From Dactylonectria macrodidyma (taxonomy: Eukaryota; Ascomycota; Sordariomycetes; Hypocreales; Nectriaceae): a stretch of DNA of 64,000 nt. The stretch lies in NCBI GenBank assembly GCA_020744425.1, contig JAGMUV010000002.1, positions 3,516,501 to 3,580,500 of the forward strand, written 5' to 3'. This document shows, in pieces, positions 23,283-35,000 of the stretch. Each line of letters starts with the position of its first letter. The first letter of the stretch is position 1. The notes beneath the pieces are model-generated. The model was not told the origin of the DNA and did no database searches. It worked only from the letters and a program-made list of their open reading frames with translations. Position numbers and translations under genes: made by a program.

Positions 23283-25531
23283 GTTTGCTGTTGTGTGTTT
23301 TGGAAGAGTGTAAGGTATTGTCGTGCGTTGAGTTGGTTTGAAGCTCTTGGGTTGTAAGTAATGCTCAATGATTTAATATTTCAGTTGAAGGGCATTCAGA
23401 TAACTTCTTATATACCAAACTCAGCTCCATCGTCGACAGTGAGGCGGCATGAGACCCACAACTAAGCTACAAAGTTCAGTCTTTGCGATCATCACAGCAC
23501 TGCCTTCGAGCCCTCCGTTGTGATTAGTCTGGATCATCTTAGCACTGCCAGCACATTTACAGGCTTCAAGGGTTGATTTTCACATTTGCCGTCGTCCTCC
23601 ACAAGGCCAGTCCCATCCATCTGGTGACGTCGTGGCTTCGATGGCACAAACAGATGCCATTCCCTTGCACGCTCACGCCTCGTGCTTGTGTTTTCTTTGT
23701 TCACTAACAGGAGCAAGCATGTCTCGTCTGAGAAGCTAAATATAATATCCAGGACGTTCGGGAGCTCTAGTTTGCCTTAGCCTCAACCACCTGCCCCTGT
23801 ACCGAGCCCAATCGGGCTGATCTAGAGCTCTCGGCTGGCGACCATCCGAGACACTAACTTCGATGCGGGAGATCGACGCCATCCAAAGCTAATTCGTGAC
23901 ATTGGCTACCTGGCTCGGCTTCTCAGTCACCCGGGAGTAGTCCTGCCTAATGCTAGAGCAAGCAATCATAGTCTCTCATTAAGAAATGATGCCATCCGTT
24001 ACAACCCAGCTGTGGACTAGTAAACTGGGAGCTTGGACCAATTCATTTGGCTATCTCGTACTGATCGAGATCAGATAAACTATGTTTCCAAATCACTGCC
24101 TCCCTTCTTCATCATAGGGCAGTCATGGCGGCTGAGGCCCCCAAAAGAGGCCGAATAGAGTGCACGCCCAGCTAGTATAGCTCCGGCATGTCTCTTTCCG
24201 TGATGCAGACTACCAGCTTCTGGACTGCCAAATCTCATCAGACTATCAAGGGCAGGTAAGACAGGAGGCTTGAAGGAGCCAGCTATGGTTTTGTCTGGCT
24301 ATGCTCGCTTGTGACCAACACTCACGACACTTGCAATGTCTTCCAGTGTAGCCGCTATTTTTGTCACATACATACCTCGAAGGTGGCTTCCCAGTGACAG
24401 AAAGGTGGCCGACATTGTACTTGGTCACGGTAATGCTTGCAAGAGAACGATAGCCGGCCAAGGTATTCAGGAGTACTCTGTGCATGTCATCCCAGCTGCA
24501 CCCCGAGGAATGCCCATTGCTCAGGCAGCTTCAAGCAATGCCAAGATGGAATCCGTCCAGTTGCGGCGCAGGTCGGAGTCGAGACCATCCTTCGATGTTC
24601 GACCCAAGATGACAACAGCCCGTCAGAGCCTAGCACGTTTGTCCAGCACGAGATGGCTCGACATGGGCGGCAAGGGGAGTGTTGTCTCGGAACGGCGTCT
24701 TCCGTGCTCATCCTTTATGTTGAGTGCACTAGGGAGGAACATGCTTTCCAGATGATCCGGACTCTGAGGAAATTGTTCTCAGATCCGTGCTCCGAGACCT
24801 CTAGCGGCGCAAGGGGAGTGTTTCCTCCGGGTCAGGAGAGTCTCTGCTTGTCATCTTGCCGGTACGTTTTATCAGATCTTCCGCTTCGATCGTTACTTCA
24901 CCCTGGACACTTCGTCAGATGTTACAGCGAGGTCAGGTCATCGTGCTTGGACGTTGCGTTGCCTAAGAAGAAGCGCGATGATGCCTCGGTGCTTGATGTA
25001 TCCGTTTGTGCTGAGCATCCAGTCTCTGAGCAAATTCCACCGTAGACCGAGAGCACTCGCTCAATGCAATTCTCTGTCCGTTTCCTTGTCCTCTAGTGCG
25101 TCACTTGCTTGCGAGATAACCCAGTCGTGCTCCTTGAGACGACTAACAGCTCGGATGAAACGTCTCCTTTGTCTTCATCATGGAGGTTTTTGTCAGACAC
25201 CTACCTAACCACGCGCGTGGCAAATGACTGCATCCAATACGTACTTAGACCAGCTCATCGAGAATGATGTGGCACTTGTGTCGCCGCGGAGTTGCGAGCG
25301 TACTGGCAAGGTATCAAAATCCCAATATCTATGGTGGTGATGATGCAGAGTCAAGATGCTAGAAGCAGTGAGCACTATGTGCGGATTTATCATGTGCCCC
25401 GCTTTACCTATGGTGGGGGTTGAGGTGGGTGAAGTTGATTTCTCCCACCACCAAAGCTCATCAAACGCGTTCGCATTCCCTCTCCAAAGCCAGGCTCTTC
25501 TCACCACCACGAATTCCCCCAATTCCATAAC
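23283..25531. other. 2.2-kb intergenic stretch
   Basis: Between the ferritin-like gene start (23282, minus) and SLD5 (25532, plus), so it holds both promoters. Several overlapping open frames occur at 24336-25045 on the plus strand, but they lack domains, recognisable splice structure or a coding look. No repeat or RNA gene was recognised. Confidence 0.45.
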
Positions 25532-26337
25532 ATGGACATCGACGATATCCTCCGCCAGGTCGACCCCGTCTCTCATGCCGTCCCCGCGGAGACGCGTGAC
25601 CTGCAGACCTTGACGCGTCTCTGGGTGGCCGAACGCTCAGCCCCGGAACTCCTCGAGTAAGTCAAAGGCATCCCGGTTCTAGAACGACTCCAAAGGGGGC
25701 TGGGGACTCACTGTACTTTTCTTCTTTTTCTTCGCATTCAGGTGGCCCGAGGATGGCCTCATCGACCGCGTCAACGCGCGCATCAAGTCCCAGATTGAAA
25801 AGGTCGAGGAGATGACGGGCGATATGGATCCCAAGACCAACTTTGCCCTCATCGTCATCCAGACCGAGCTAGAGCGGTACAAGTTCCTGGTTCGGAGTTA
25901 TCTCAGGGCCCGAATCGCAAAGGTCGGTTGCCAATTCCTCCCTCAGCCGTGTAACATCGTCTCATCGCTGTCCATAGGTCGACAAGCACGCGCTCCACTA
26001 CCTCTCAAGCCAGGAACTCAGGACACGGCTCTCTCCCACCGAAGTGGCCTACGCCACCAGGCATCAAGCTCTTCTGCATAACCATTACCTGTCTTCCTTC
26101 CTCTCATCCTTCCCCGGGGATCTACAGAATCTCAATGACACCGGCGGCAACGCTAGCATGATCGACTCGCCTGACCCAGACACAACCGTCTTCATTCGAC
26201 TGCTGCGCGACCGGGACGTCCACGGTAAGGGCACCGATAACGACATTGACCTGCCGTCACAGAATGGCGATATCGTCATTCTCCGTTGGTCGAGCGCCAA
26301 GCCCCTCGTGGACGAAGGGGACGCTGAGCTTGTGTGA
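25532..26337 (+). CDS. SLD5: GINS complex subunit Sld5, 221 aa
   Basis: DNA replication: Sld5 is one of four GINS subunits of the CMG helicase. Exons 25532-25656, 25742-25922 and 25978-26337; introns of 85 and 55 bp; 666 nt. The protein starts [20 protein letters not shown], then [20 protein letters not shown], and the highly conserved helical core [19 protein letters not shown] followed by [20 protein letters not shown]. The central [20 protein letters not shown] and a C-terminal beta domain ([25 protein letters not shown]) match the family. The length equals that of other Sld5 proteins (about 215-295). Confidence 0.96.
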
Positions 26338-26938
26338 ATGCCTCACGCCTTGATTACGGAGCGGCACTCGAGTCCACTGTGTGGTTATCCGTACCGCGTG
26401 CGTACTGCACCTTTAAGGGCATACATTCCCCTTTCTCGGTGAGCTGCAAATCTGCCTTAAGTCGTGGGGAGAAGGGGCATGACTACCTCTCATAAACCTA
26501 TCACTCGTCTTGGGTTCGTGGATCCGACGTCATTATAACCCACCACCCCAAGCCAACAAGCCCACTGGGAACGAGTAAAACGAAACAATGAGAGATCAAG
26601 GATATGTGCACAACCCGATCCTTGTAACAACATAGTCTAGACCGCTTCGATGAAACGAAACCTCCATGATGGCATTTCCCGATTAGGAAACCAATCTCAG
26701 GTTGGCCTCAAAGCACTATTCCAACTTCGGACTTAGGAGCAATCCAATGAACAGCGGAGTTAGGATATCGCATCCTCACGATGGCTTCAACAGTCTCAAA
26801 TACGGTTCAATGGCTTGGATTTGCATGGGTATAAAGCCAGGCAAGTGCTCACATGATGGTTGAACAGCTTCAGAAAGCACATTGGCTTCTTCACCATCAC
26901 GATCCATCCACCACATCAGCACTATCAACATCAACATC
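26338..26938. other. Intergenic region, SLD5 to SDR
   Basis: 600 bp in tandem orientation holding the SLD5 3' UTR and the promoter of the SDR copy. Nothing else was seen. Confidence 0.4.
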
Positions 26939-27671
26939 ATGTCTGCTCCTCCTGTTACCACCGACACCACTGTCGTCCTCGTCACCGGCGCCAATCAGGG
27001 CATCGGCCTCGAGATTGTCAAGAAGTTCACCGCCGAGCAGCCGGACTACCACATCATCCTCTCGGGCCGCCGCTCCCTTGCAGACCAAGGGGCTCCGCGT
27101 CTCGACCCTCGTCCTAGATATCACCTCAGACGAGAGCATCCGGGCTGCCGTCGAGACCGTCGAGGCCGAGTTCGGCCGCCTGGATGTGCTCATGAACAAC
27201 AGCGCCATCTCGGGCTTCGATATTGAACCGCTCCGCGAGCGCATGCGGACCGTCTTCGATGCAAACGTCGCCGGCACCGCCCTTGTCACCGACGCCTTCA
27301 TCCCGCTTCTCACCAAGTCCGATCGTACCAGGCGCGTCGTCTTCGTCTCGTCGACCCTCGGCAGCCTCGCCCTCAAGTCCAACGCCAGCCTGGGCTTCTT
27401 TGCCCGCGGCAACAACTTTGGCGTCTACACGCACAGCAAGGCCGCCCTCAATATGCTCGCCCTGCACTACGCCGTCGAGCACGAGGGGGACGCCGGCTGG
27501 AAGTTCAACATTGCCGATCCGGCACACTACTGCGGCACCAAGCTGAACGGCTTCCAAAGCCCTGCGGCTCCCAGGCTCGGAGCCATCAGCGCTTGTCGCT
27601 TGGCGACCATCGGTACCGACGGCGAGACGGGGACGTTTACCAATGATGTCGGCGCCGCCGTGCCATTTTAA
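26939..27671 (+). pseudogene. Short-chain dehydrogenase/reductase with internal frameshifting deletion
   Basis: The first frame (26939 to about 27075) carries the Rossmann start: VVLVTGANQGIGLEIVKKF and HIILSGRR. After GRR the reading frame is lost; the rest of the enzyme continues in another frame from about 27079 to 27671: KGLRVSTLVLDITSDESI, DVLMNNSAISG (usually NNAG), VVFVSSTLGS with the catalytic Ser, and YTHSKAALNM (YxxxK). Between GRR and LQTKGL about ten residues normally present in this SDR type are missing; only 4 nt remain, so the loss is not a multiple of three. No donor site near the break allows an intron. Either a broken gene or an assembly error. The remainder, including the C-terminal GETGTFTNDVG, looks well preserved, so any damage is recent. 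Confidence 0.7.
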
Positions 27672-28047
27672 TATGTATTCCATACATACTTCAGCTAGGT
27701 TGGCCACATAAAATGGAGAATAGATAACGTTGCAAGCATACTTGAGTATGTATAAACGATCGGAGCTATGTAGCTATGTTTGGTATATATAATAATCTCG
27801 CTGTGGACAATCCGCTACAAATGCCAACTGCTCACCAAAAAAAAGACAGTTGCATCGGCTATTACAGCAGAAAAACGACTTCCCAAACGCCGTTGGCCAC
27901 GTGGCCACCCATTTCATATCGTGCTCCTAGAAATCCCTCTTTCGATTCCATGTATCCCTCTAAATGCAACTCCCCTCCGATCCTTCCCTTATGAGCTATC
28001 GTGTATCAAAACAAAGTGTTGTGCCTGTGAACAAAATCTTCCCGACC
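27672..28047. terminator. Convergent 3' region, SDR copy / large protein
   Basis: 376 bp between converging stop codons, AT-rich at 27700-27800. No specific signal was identified. Confidence 0.35.
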
Positions 28048-31000
28048 TCACTGCTCGCTGTACGAGGTATTGGGTCGGCTGTCCTGACGCAGGGCGCGCC
28101 AGCGGTAGGGCACGAGGGCATTGCGGAGGCCGACCTCGTGCATGCGTTGCTCACGAAGCCCGATATAGCCCGCGGAGGGTTGACGGCGATGGAGGCCCAT
28201 AGGCACATGGCTAGCAGATACCTGGCGGGGGAAGATGGCGCTCTTGGGAGGCGCATCGATTGGAGAGGCGTCACCCGAACCACCAAAAGGCGCGCTGTCG
28301 AGCGTCAGGGCCGTTGAGTAGCGACGTTCTGGGAGGGTGTTGGTGCGAGGACGGGTGAGGACGGGCGGCAGGTTGGCGCGCTCGAAACGGGGGGGCTCTG
28401 GAAGCTCATCAAACGCCGACAGGATGCGATATTTATCTTCGGGTGTGAGAAGTCTCTCTGGTGGAGGTGTGTGTGAGGGTGGCAGAGCTGGGGTTCCTCT
28501 CGTCAAGGGGAAATAACTACCGCTGACGGCTTCGTCATCGGAGATGTCCTCCTCAGGAACAGGCTCGAGCATAGGAGAAAGCATGGGAGAATCTAGGGGA
28601 GTGTGCAAAGGAGACGAGTGTTGGTTGGCTGCATCCTCGAGGTTCTCAGACTTCAACTGCTTGTCTGCAGGAACATGGGGGTCCTGGACCGCGGGAGCGA
28701 AAGACCCGACCGCTTCAGACTCCATCTCCTCAGACACTTCTGCCTTGAGGACGTCCTTCTTGGACTCATCGCTCTTGGGTGTCTCGTCATCCCTGGGCTG
28801 CTCCTCCATGGAGATGCCAGAGTCACTGGAGCTGCGGACAGCTTCAGAGTGGAGGGACCCTTCGGCATGGAGATTAGTCTCAGGCTGCCGCTCCTCGGTA
28901 ACGGGAACTGCGGGTGCCTCGACTCGGGGTTGCTCCTCGGGCTCTTCAACCTCTACGGTGGCCTCGACATGCTTGGACTCGATGTGTGAGACGTGCTCAT
29001 GAGGAGGCTCAGGGAAGTCATCCAGAGCGATGCTCTCTTTGATCTCTTCAGTTGCGTCCTTCTCGGGAGAAGCCTGACGCTCAACGTTGACAGCAGGTAC
29101 GGCCTCAGGGGCTGCCTTGGCCGCATCCACGGCCTGTTCAGGCTGAACCTCAACCTGAGCCCCAACAGAAGATTCCTTCAGCTGCTCAACTGTCTGGTAC
29201 AGAGCTGGCTCCTCGACTGCGGCAGAATCAAGCTTCTTCTCTTGAAGCGTCTGGGCCACCTCCTCTACAGCAGGAGCTGGCTTCTCTGCAGACTCGACTT
29301 CCTGTTGCATGTTGAGGCTAGGAGGAGCAGTGCTAGTTCCAACGCTCGTCTCAGATTGGGAATTGGCCTCAACCTCCGCAGGCGCCACAATGGCGGTGAG
29401 AGCATGAGGAGCATCGGTAGCCTCGACCATCTCCCACTGTTCGTCGCGAGAGGCTTCAGTCTTCTCAACAGCGCTGGGAATCACTGTAGGCTCAGGGGCG
29501 ACCTGCTTAGGCATGGCCTCCTCCAATTTGGATTTCTCTAGAGCCTGAGGTGTGACCCCAGTCTTAACGGGTTCAGCCACCTTGACGGAAATGCCAGCCT
29601 TCTCAGCTACTAGTTCTTGCGTGATCTCCTTTGTGGGAACTGGGGTAATTGGCTCCTCTACAGCCTTCACAACTGATTCTGCGGGCTTGGCGATGTTGGC
29701 AGCTTCAATAACTGCAGGATCCTGAAGCTTCTCTTCTTTCTTTGGGGTTTGAGCGGGGGTCGAGACAATCGCCTGGTGGACGACTGAGTCTAGGTTTCCA
29801 GAAAGATCGGGCATGCGAGTATCCAATGAACGTCGCGTAGCCCTCCTCTCGGGCGTCTCTGGGAGGGGGTCCTTGACGAGCTGTATCGGCTCATCTTCTG
29901 GGTATCGGTGGAACTCGGTCACGCCATGAGCGATAGCGTCGGCGTCGGACTGCTCTTCGTAGATGATTCTCCTTCCATCATCGATAATGCGGAGGCCCTC
30001 GTTGGACTGGTCCTGGGGCAGTGCCCGAGAGGACTGGGGGGTGACAAGGACGCTATCACGGGGGCTGATGCTATCAGTATCCACCAGGCTCGGGGTAGAC
30101 GGGGGCTCGGACAGGTTCTCGTCATCAGCAATGAAGTCAGCCATGTAGCCGTACTTCTTCGCCATTTCAACGCCAGATGGGACGCGTTGCAGGTCGGCCG
30201 GAGGCAGGCTGACGGCGGGGGACGAAGGGGCCACAGATGAAGGGGCCAGGGACGGTTCCCTTGGCGGCAGCTCCCTCAGGTTCTGCTTGGCCTGCTTCTT
30301 AGAAAGAGTGTGGTCGGACCGTCCGCTGCCGACGGATTCGGAAATGGAGATCTCAGATGAGGGTCGGGGGTTGAGCCTATCTCTCACAACGACGTTGTTG
30401 TCTACTGGGGCGCTCTTGTCTCTTGGGCCAGCTGACGCACCACTAGCGCGAAGCTTCAGGTTGGGCAAAGAGTCGGTGCAGTCCAGGGCGCAAGTGTCCT
30501 TGCACAGCATAGTAATGTCAGCGCGGATGCGCTCCTTAAGCTTTGCCTCAAGAGCTTTCCTCTCTAGGTCAGGAGATGCAAACTTTTCAGGCGGCGTGTG
30601 GTCGTCGCCGCCAGCTCCGTCAAGGAAGCCATCGTAGATCAGGTGACCACGCTTGTGAGCAGTCATGATGGCCAGAGCATCCTCGTGACTCTCGAGGACG
30701 TTGCTGATGCCGGCTTGGAGACGCTCCATGATGGCCTCTACGGTTTGGCGGCAGTAGGTGATAGTGGGGTCAAGGCGGATGGTCAATGGCTCATGGACAG
30801 ACCACTTCTTGCCACGCAACTCGCGGATGCGCAGGGTGAGATCGTCCATTGAGCGGATCGACTTGTCAGACATATCACGGGCCTTTTCGATCTTGGCCTT
30901 AACAGAATTGGCGAATTCGTCAAAGTCGCGGCCGTTGGGATCGTTAAAGAGGACCTTGCTGCTCTGGATGCGGTGGGAGAAGTAGTTGTAGTCAGGTCCA

Positions 31001-32010
31001 AGGTTGTTTCTCACCTTGACCATGATGTCAACGGCGCCGTCTTCGACGTGCTGGCAGCCGCCGCTACCCTCGAAGCCATTGCACGTACGGTGACGCTTAT
31101 CAAACTTACGCTTGTACGAATCGACGGGGTCGATGATGAGGTTGGAGACACGGGTGGTGAGCTCCTCGCCAAGCAGGAGTGTCAGGGGAGTGGGCTGGCG
31201 ACTGTCAATCTTGATGGAGGCATTGCGATTCTCTGGGTAGCGTGTAGCACAGCGACTGCGAAAGAACAGCTCGATGGTGTAGCCAGGGACGAGCTCGAAG
31301 GCTTGGGTGTTGTGGATGAAGCGGGATCGTGGGATACAGCTAGTGGGCTGGGGCCGGCCGGTGCAGGGCCGAACCGTCTCGGACTCGAAATTGGTTGGCT
31401 CCGTCTCGGGCGATTCAGGCCATTTGAAGCCCGGGTCGTGGCGGACCAGGAACAAGCCCACAATGCGATCGGTAGCGGCGACAACCTCACGGGCGTCATC
31501 GGCGGTCGGGGCGTATTCCTGGAAAGACCGAAGAGACTTTTCAGCCAGGGTCAGACCTTCTCGCTCGACGCGGTACGTGATGCGGTAGCGCAACGGCTTT
31601 ACATCGCGATGGGGCTTGCGAAGCGGGTCCAAGGCGGAGCAGTCATGGCGAGTGATAAGCTCAGCGGAGCAGTGCTGCAGGCGGGTGATCAATGCCTGGC
31701 ATAGGCGGTCCGAGGCGACAAGCTGCGACGAAGCCTCGTAGTTGCGGACGTGCTCCGACGGTTGAGGCCCTTCAAACTTGAGCTGGAGGTGGACGCGCAG
31801 ACCAGGCTTCTTGACCTTGGGCGTCGAAGATGCCGATGAAGACGATGACAATGAGAATGGTAGGCCGGTCGAGGGCCGGATCAGCTCCGAATTCCGGTTC
31901 TTTTTGCGGCCAAGCAGCGGGAAGCGGCGCTTAGTGCCGAGCGAGGACGATGAGGGCGACGCCGACAAGGCCGACTGGCCGTCTGAGGTACTGGGCCGTC
32001 GAAGCGGCAT
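28048..32010 (-). CDS. Large fungal protein of unknown function, 1320 aa, disordered Glu/Pro/Ala-rich C-terminal half
   Basis: Single exon of nearly 4 kb. Residues 1-70 are a basic Ser-rich leader (GTKRRFPLLGRKKNRNSELI). Residues ~70-560 look folded: LRVHLQLKFEGPQPSEHVR, LCQALITRLQHCSAELITR, TYRVEREGLTLAEKSLRSF and ELVPGYTIELFFRSRCATR. From ~600 it is low complexity: Ser/Pro repeats, then about 450 residues rich in Val-Glu-Ala-Pro (EPTVIPSAVEKTEASRDEQ). The C-terminus again has conserved-looking patches (GSYFPLTRGTPALPP, YRILSAFDELPEPPRFERA). I do not recognise a named domain. Ascomycete proteins of this build are usually annotated only as hypothetical. The start at 32010 is the first Met after a pyrimidine-rich leader (coding strand). 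Confidence 0.85.
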   Translation of the reverse strand: MPLRRPSTSDGQSALSASPSSSSLGTKRRFPLLGRKKNRNSELIRPSTGLPFSLSSSSSASSTPKVKKPGLRVHLQLKFEGPQPSEHVRNYEASSQLVASDRLCQALITRLQHCSAELITRHDCSALDPLRKPHRDVKPLRYRITYRVEREGLTLAEKSLRSFQEYAPTADDAREVVAATDRIVGLFLVRHDPGFKWPESPETEPTNFESETVRPCTGRPQPTSCIPRSRFIHNTQAFELVPGYTIELFFRSRCATRYPENRNASIKIDSRQPTPLTLLLGEELTTRVSNLIIDPVDSYKRKFDKRHRTCNGFEGSGGCQHVEDGAVDIMVKVRNNLGPDYNYFSHRIQSSKVLFNDPNGRDFDEFANSVKAKIEKARDMSDKSIRSMDDLTLRIRELRGKKWSVHEPLTIRLDPTITYCRQTVEAIMERLQAGISNVLESHEDALAIMTAHKRGHLIYDGFLDGAGGDDHTPPEKFASPDLERKALEAKLKERIRADITMLCKDTCALDCTDSLPNLKLRASGASAGPRDKSAPVDNNVVVRDRLNPRPSSEISISESVGSGRSDHTLSKKQAKQNLRELPPREPSLAPSSVAPSSPAVSLPPADLQRVPSGVEMAKKYGYMADFIADDENLSEPPSTPSLVDTDSISPRDSVLVTPQSSRALPQDQSNEGLRIIDDGRRIIYEEQSDADAIAHGVTEFHRYPEDEPIQLVKDPLPETPERRATRRSLDTRMPDLSGNLDSVVHQAIVSTPAQTPKKEEKLQDPAVIEAANIAKPAESVVKAVEEPITPVPTKEITQELVAEKAGISVKVAEPVKTGVTPQALEKSKLEEAMPKQVAPEPTVIPSAVEKTEASRDEQWEMVEATDAPHALTAIVAPAEVEANSQSETSVGTSTAPPSLNMQQEVESAEKPAPAVEEVAQTLQEKKLDSAAVEEPALYQTVEQLKESSVGAQVEVQPEQAVDAAKAAPEAVPAVNVERQASPEKDATEEIKESIALDDFPEPPHEHVSHIESKHVEATVEVEEPEEQPRVEAPAVPVTEERQPETNLHAEGSLHSEAVRSSSDSGISMEEQPRDDETPKSDESKKDVLKAEVSEEMESEAVGSFAPAVQDPHVPADKQLKSENLEDAANQHSSPLHTPLDSPMLSPMLEPVPEEDISDDEAVSGSYFPLTRGTPALPPSHTPPPERLLTPEDKYRILSAFDELPEPPRFERANLPPVLTRPRTNTLPERRYSTALTLDSAPFGGSGDASPIDAPPKSAIFPRQVSASHVPMGLHRRQPSAGYIGLREQRMHEVGLRNALVPYRWRALRQDSRPNTSYSEQ

Positions 32011-35000
32011 ATTGAGTGCTTCCTACCAGTAATTGGTATTCTGTGATCCTTTTAAAAGGGGTTGAGGTCGATTTCCAAGGCAATTGGGTGGCGGGGGGGC
32101 TGCAAAGAGAGTGTGATGGTCCAGTCCTCAACTACTTCGCCGGGTCCATCGAGGACGGGGCCTGGAACGAAATTTGGGCGAGAGTGCGATTGGGGGGGTT
32201 TGACCGTCGTAAAAAAATACCACACAAGACGTCAATTCCAGCGATTGGGTTTTGCGAGAACGTCGTCGCCCGTGTTCTCGTTCAAGCAAAGAAGAGCGAG
32301 AAACGAGAATTGAGGAAAAGAGAGAGGGAAAAAGAGGAAGGGCGGGAAAAAAGAAAGAAAGCGAAACGCAAGGATGGCGGAAAGAGCCAAGGCGGACCTG
32401 GAGGCGGGGGGGGAAGGAGACGAGGAGCGAGCGATTGCGAAAAACGCGGGCGGCGGGAGGCGGGAGAGCGGAGTCTCGAAAATGCGGTCGGTCGGTGAAA
32501 AATCGCTTCGGTTTCCCAATGCCGACGACGGTGAACGATGTCGTGCGTCTTTCCCACAGTGGAGATTCGTAGTATTCTTCTTTCTGTCTTGTTCCTCGAT
32601 TTTCTCTCTTCTTTTTTTGCTTCTTCTTTTTGGCCTTCTTGCTTCCCTTGCTTGCTTGGGATGCGTTGGCGTCGAGCTGCTAACTGCTAGCTACGTCTGC
32701 AGGTTCCACAAACAGTACTATGTTGGTACTGTAGTCTCCGTTCAGTCTTAAACGGAAGAGGTCAATGGGGAGAGGGGCGAAACCGCTGGCGCAACAGCTT
32801 TCCGTAGCGGGGATGCAGAGAGAGGCACGGAGGGGCAGCAAAGGAAGAGGAGGGGTCCCCTCTCGGTGAGAAATAGAAACAGGTGCACGGTAAGTGGTGA
32901 ATGGCAAAGAAAAAAAGGGACTGGCTGCGAAAGCCGGAAGTTGAGAGAGACGTGGGAGAGGGTCGGGCGCATGAGCGAGGCGAGTCTTTGAAAAGCTATA
33001 TGCAATCCAATGCAACAGCCCAATCCATCCCCAATCCATCCCCGATCCATCATCCCTCTCAAGTTCCCAATCCATTCATTGTCGTTCACCCCCCTCACCC
33101 CCCTCCTTCATGGGCAGGTTCCCCAGTAATAGGTTTGTCCCTTGTCTCTCTCCAGGGCCTCTCCATGGGCCGCCTCTCTCAAGCCCGGGTTTCTAAGCCT
33201 CAAGGTTCCAAGCTCCAGGCCCGGGTTCCCAAGTTCGTCTGTCGTCTTGTCTCCGCCTCCAACTGGGTCCCGATTCTATGCTCATGTCAGACCCCAGCCC
33301 TTCAACTAAACCCAGGCCCAACCAACAAGGGTCCGGTCGTTTTTTTTCTTCTTCTTCTCCTCCCAAAAGGCCAAAAGGCAGCGCAAAGTGGACTGTCATC
33401 ATGCGTGCCGGGACGCGCCGGCGGGGCTGCCCTCGCCATCATGCCACGACGCGGACCTGACCCATGCCAGACAGCGAATTCACAATGCTCAACGCGGATT
33501 GCTCAATGCGTGAACGCCTCAATGCTGATGATCCGCGCTGTCCCTGCTACCTGGCAGTCACACACCCCTCCAGGCCTCCTCCATACTTCTGTTGCCTCTT
33601 CCCGGCGGCGCAGCAGAAAGTACAGCAACGGCCGGTTCCCAGATGAGATGATAGGATTGGATTTGCCATCGAGGTATGTGGCTATAGACTACCTAATGGG
33701 GCGTCTAGTTGTGTGGGCTGATCTGATTTGGCTTCGCATCTGGTTCGGGTGCACAAGCCAGCCACTGGTAGTCAGCCAGCCAAGCCATCCGCCTGCGGGC
33801 CTCAGCGGCTATCAGAACTTGTGCTACGTGCTGTATAAGCTGTAGGTACCTCTAGCCTGTAATTCGCTGGTAGCCTGTAGGTACCGTGGATCAGTCCCCA
33901 GCTGATCATGTACCTAAACTGTACATAAAGATAACTGCACGACACAGCCATACACGACATGCCGCTGCTGAACATCGGCCGTCTCATGGACCATTCTTCG
34001 GGTTCCAGCCAGGTTCCACCACGCGTGCACGTCATCTGGAGAAGGCCCAATTCAGCGGCCCGACCAGCGACCAGCGTCCAGCACGCGCAGCCCAGAAAAA
34101 AAGGCTGTTATATCAATGGCTAGTTTGGGTGACATTGTGGGAGTAAGGTCCTGTAGCTTTTACGGGACACACGGCTGTGGAGGTTAGGTCCGTTAGCAAC
34201 CAGTGTGCTCCGTGCCTCTACCTAATAAGTCCTAACGATATATGCAAGCAAGTTGCGGCAGAAAACGCAGTGGGGTTTGTTCGTTCCCGTTCCCGTTCAG
34301 CGCTCTTGCCCGCTGCCCTTTACCCTTTACCGGTTGTCTCCCCATTTTCGCCGTGGTCCGATTTGCCTTCCAGGGCACCGGTTCAGGCTCCGGCTCGAGC
34401 TCCCCCTCGCTCAGGTGAGATGAGATGGAAAACCTCCAACTTGGGAGCCCCTTGCGTATGTCCTTGTTTATCGCATCATGTTTCCAGCTCTCTCTCCAGC
34501 TGAGGAACTAATCACCATGGAAACATTGACATCCAAGCTTGTCTCTCTTCTAGGTTTTCTTACCGTCTGTTGGCCCCGCTCGCCGAGGAACGCATGCTGA
34601 AGAGAATTCTCACGAGATATTTTTTTTTCTTCTTGTCTTATCTGCTAACGAAACTCTGGTCCCTCGCTTCCGCCTTCCCCCATGGCACGGCACGGCACGG
34701 CGGCGGCCTCGGCACCTGAAAGACGTGGTGCTGCTTGAGAGGAGAGAGGGATTAGGGCCTGAGATGGATCCCCTGTTGTAAGCCTGAATGTGCTGCCTCT
34801 ATCCAGCCTCCGGGCGATGAACCACAGCTGCCCGAGTTATCAAAGGTTCCAGTGGCCTAGATTTCTTGCCCAAGGTACCTACAGTGGTGTACAGGGTGCT
34901 CCATCGCTGTACAGTAGCCTGACTGGATTAAGTCTGGGAGGGACGATCGCCGGGCTTCCGCCTCCACTGGAAGCTATCCAACTGGAGCCTCTTCCGCTGG

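Noticed and set aside
24336..25045. Overlapping plus-strand open frames of 139 and 202 codons
   Set aside because: Cys/Ser-rich without domain, no credible introns; overlapping in two frames with no preference.
32901..33845. 314-codon plus-strand open frame
   Set aside because: Sequence is Pro/Ser/Leu low complexity driven by short repeats (CAATCCATCCC, CCCGGGTT), with no domain or splice logic.
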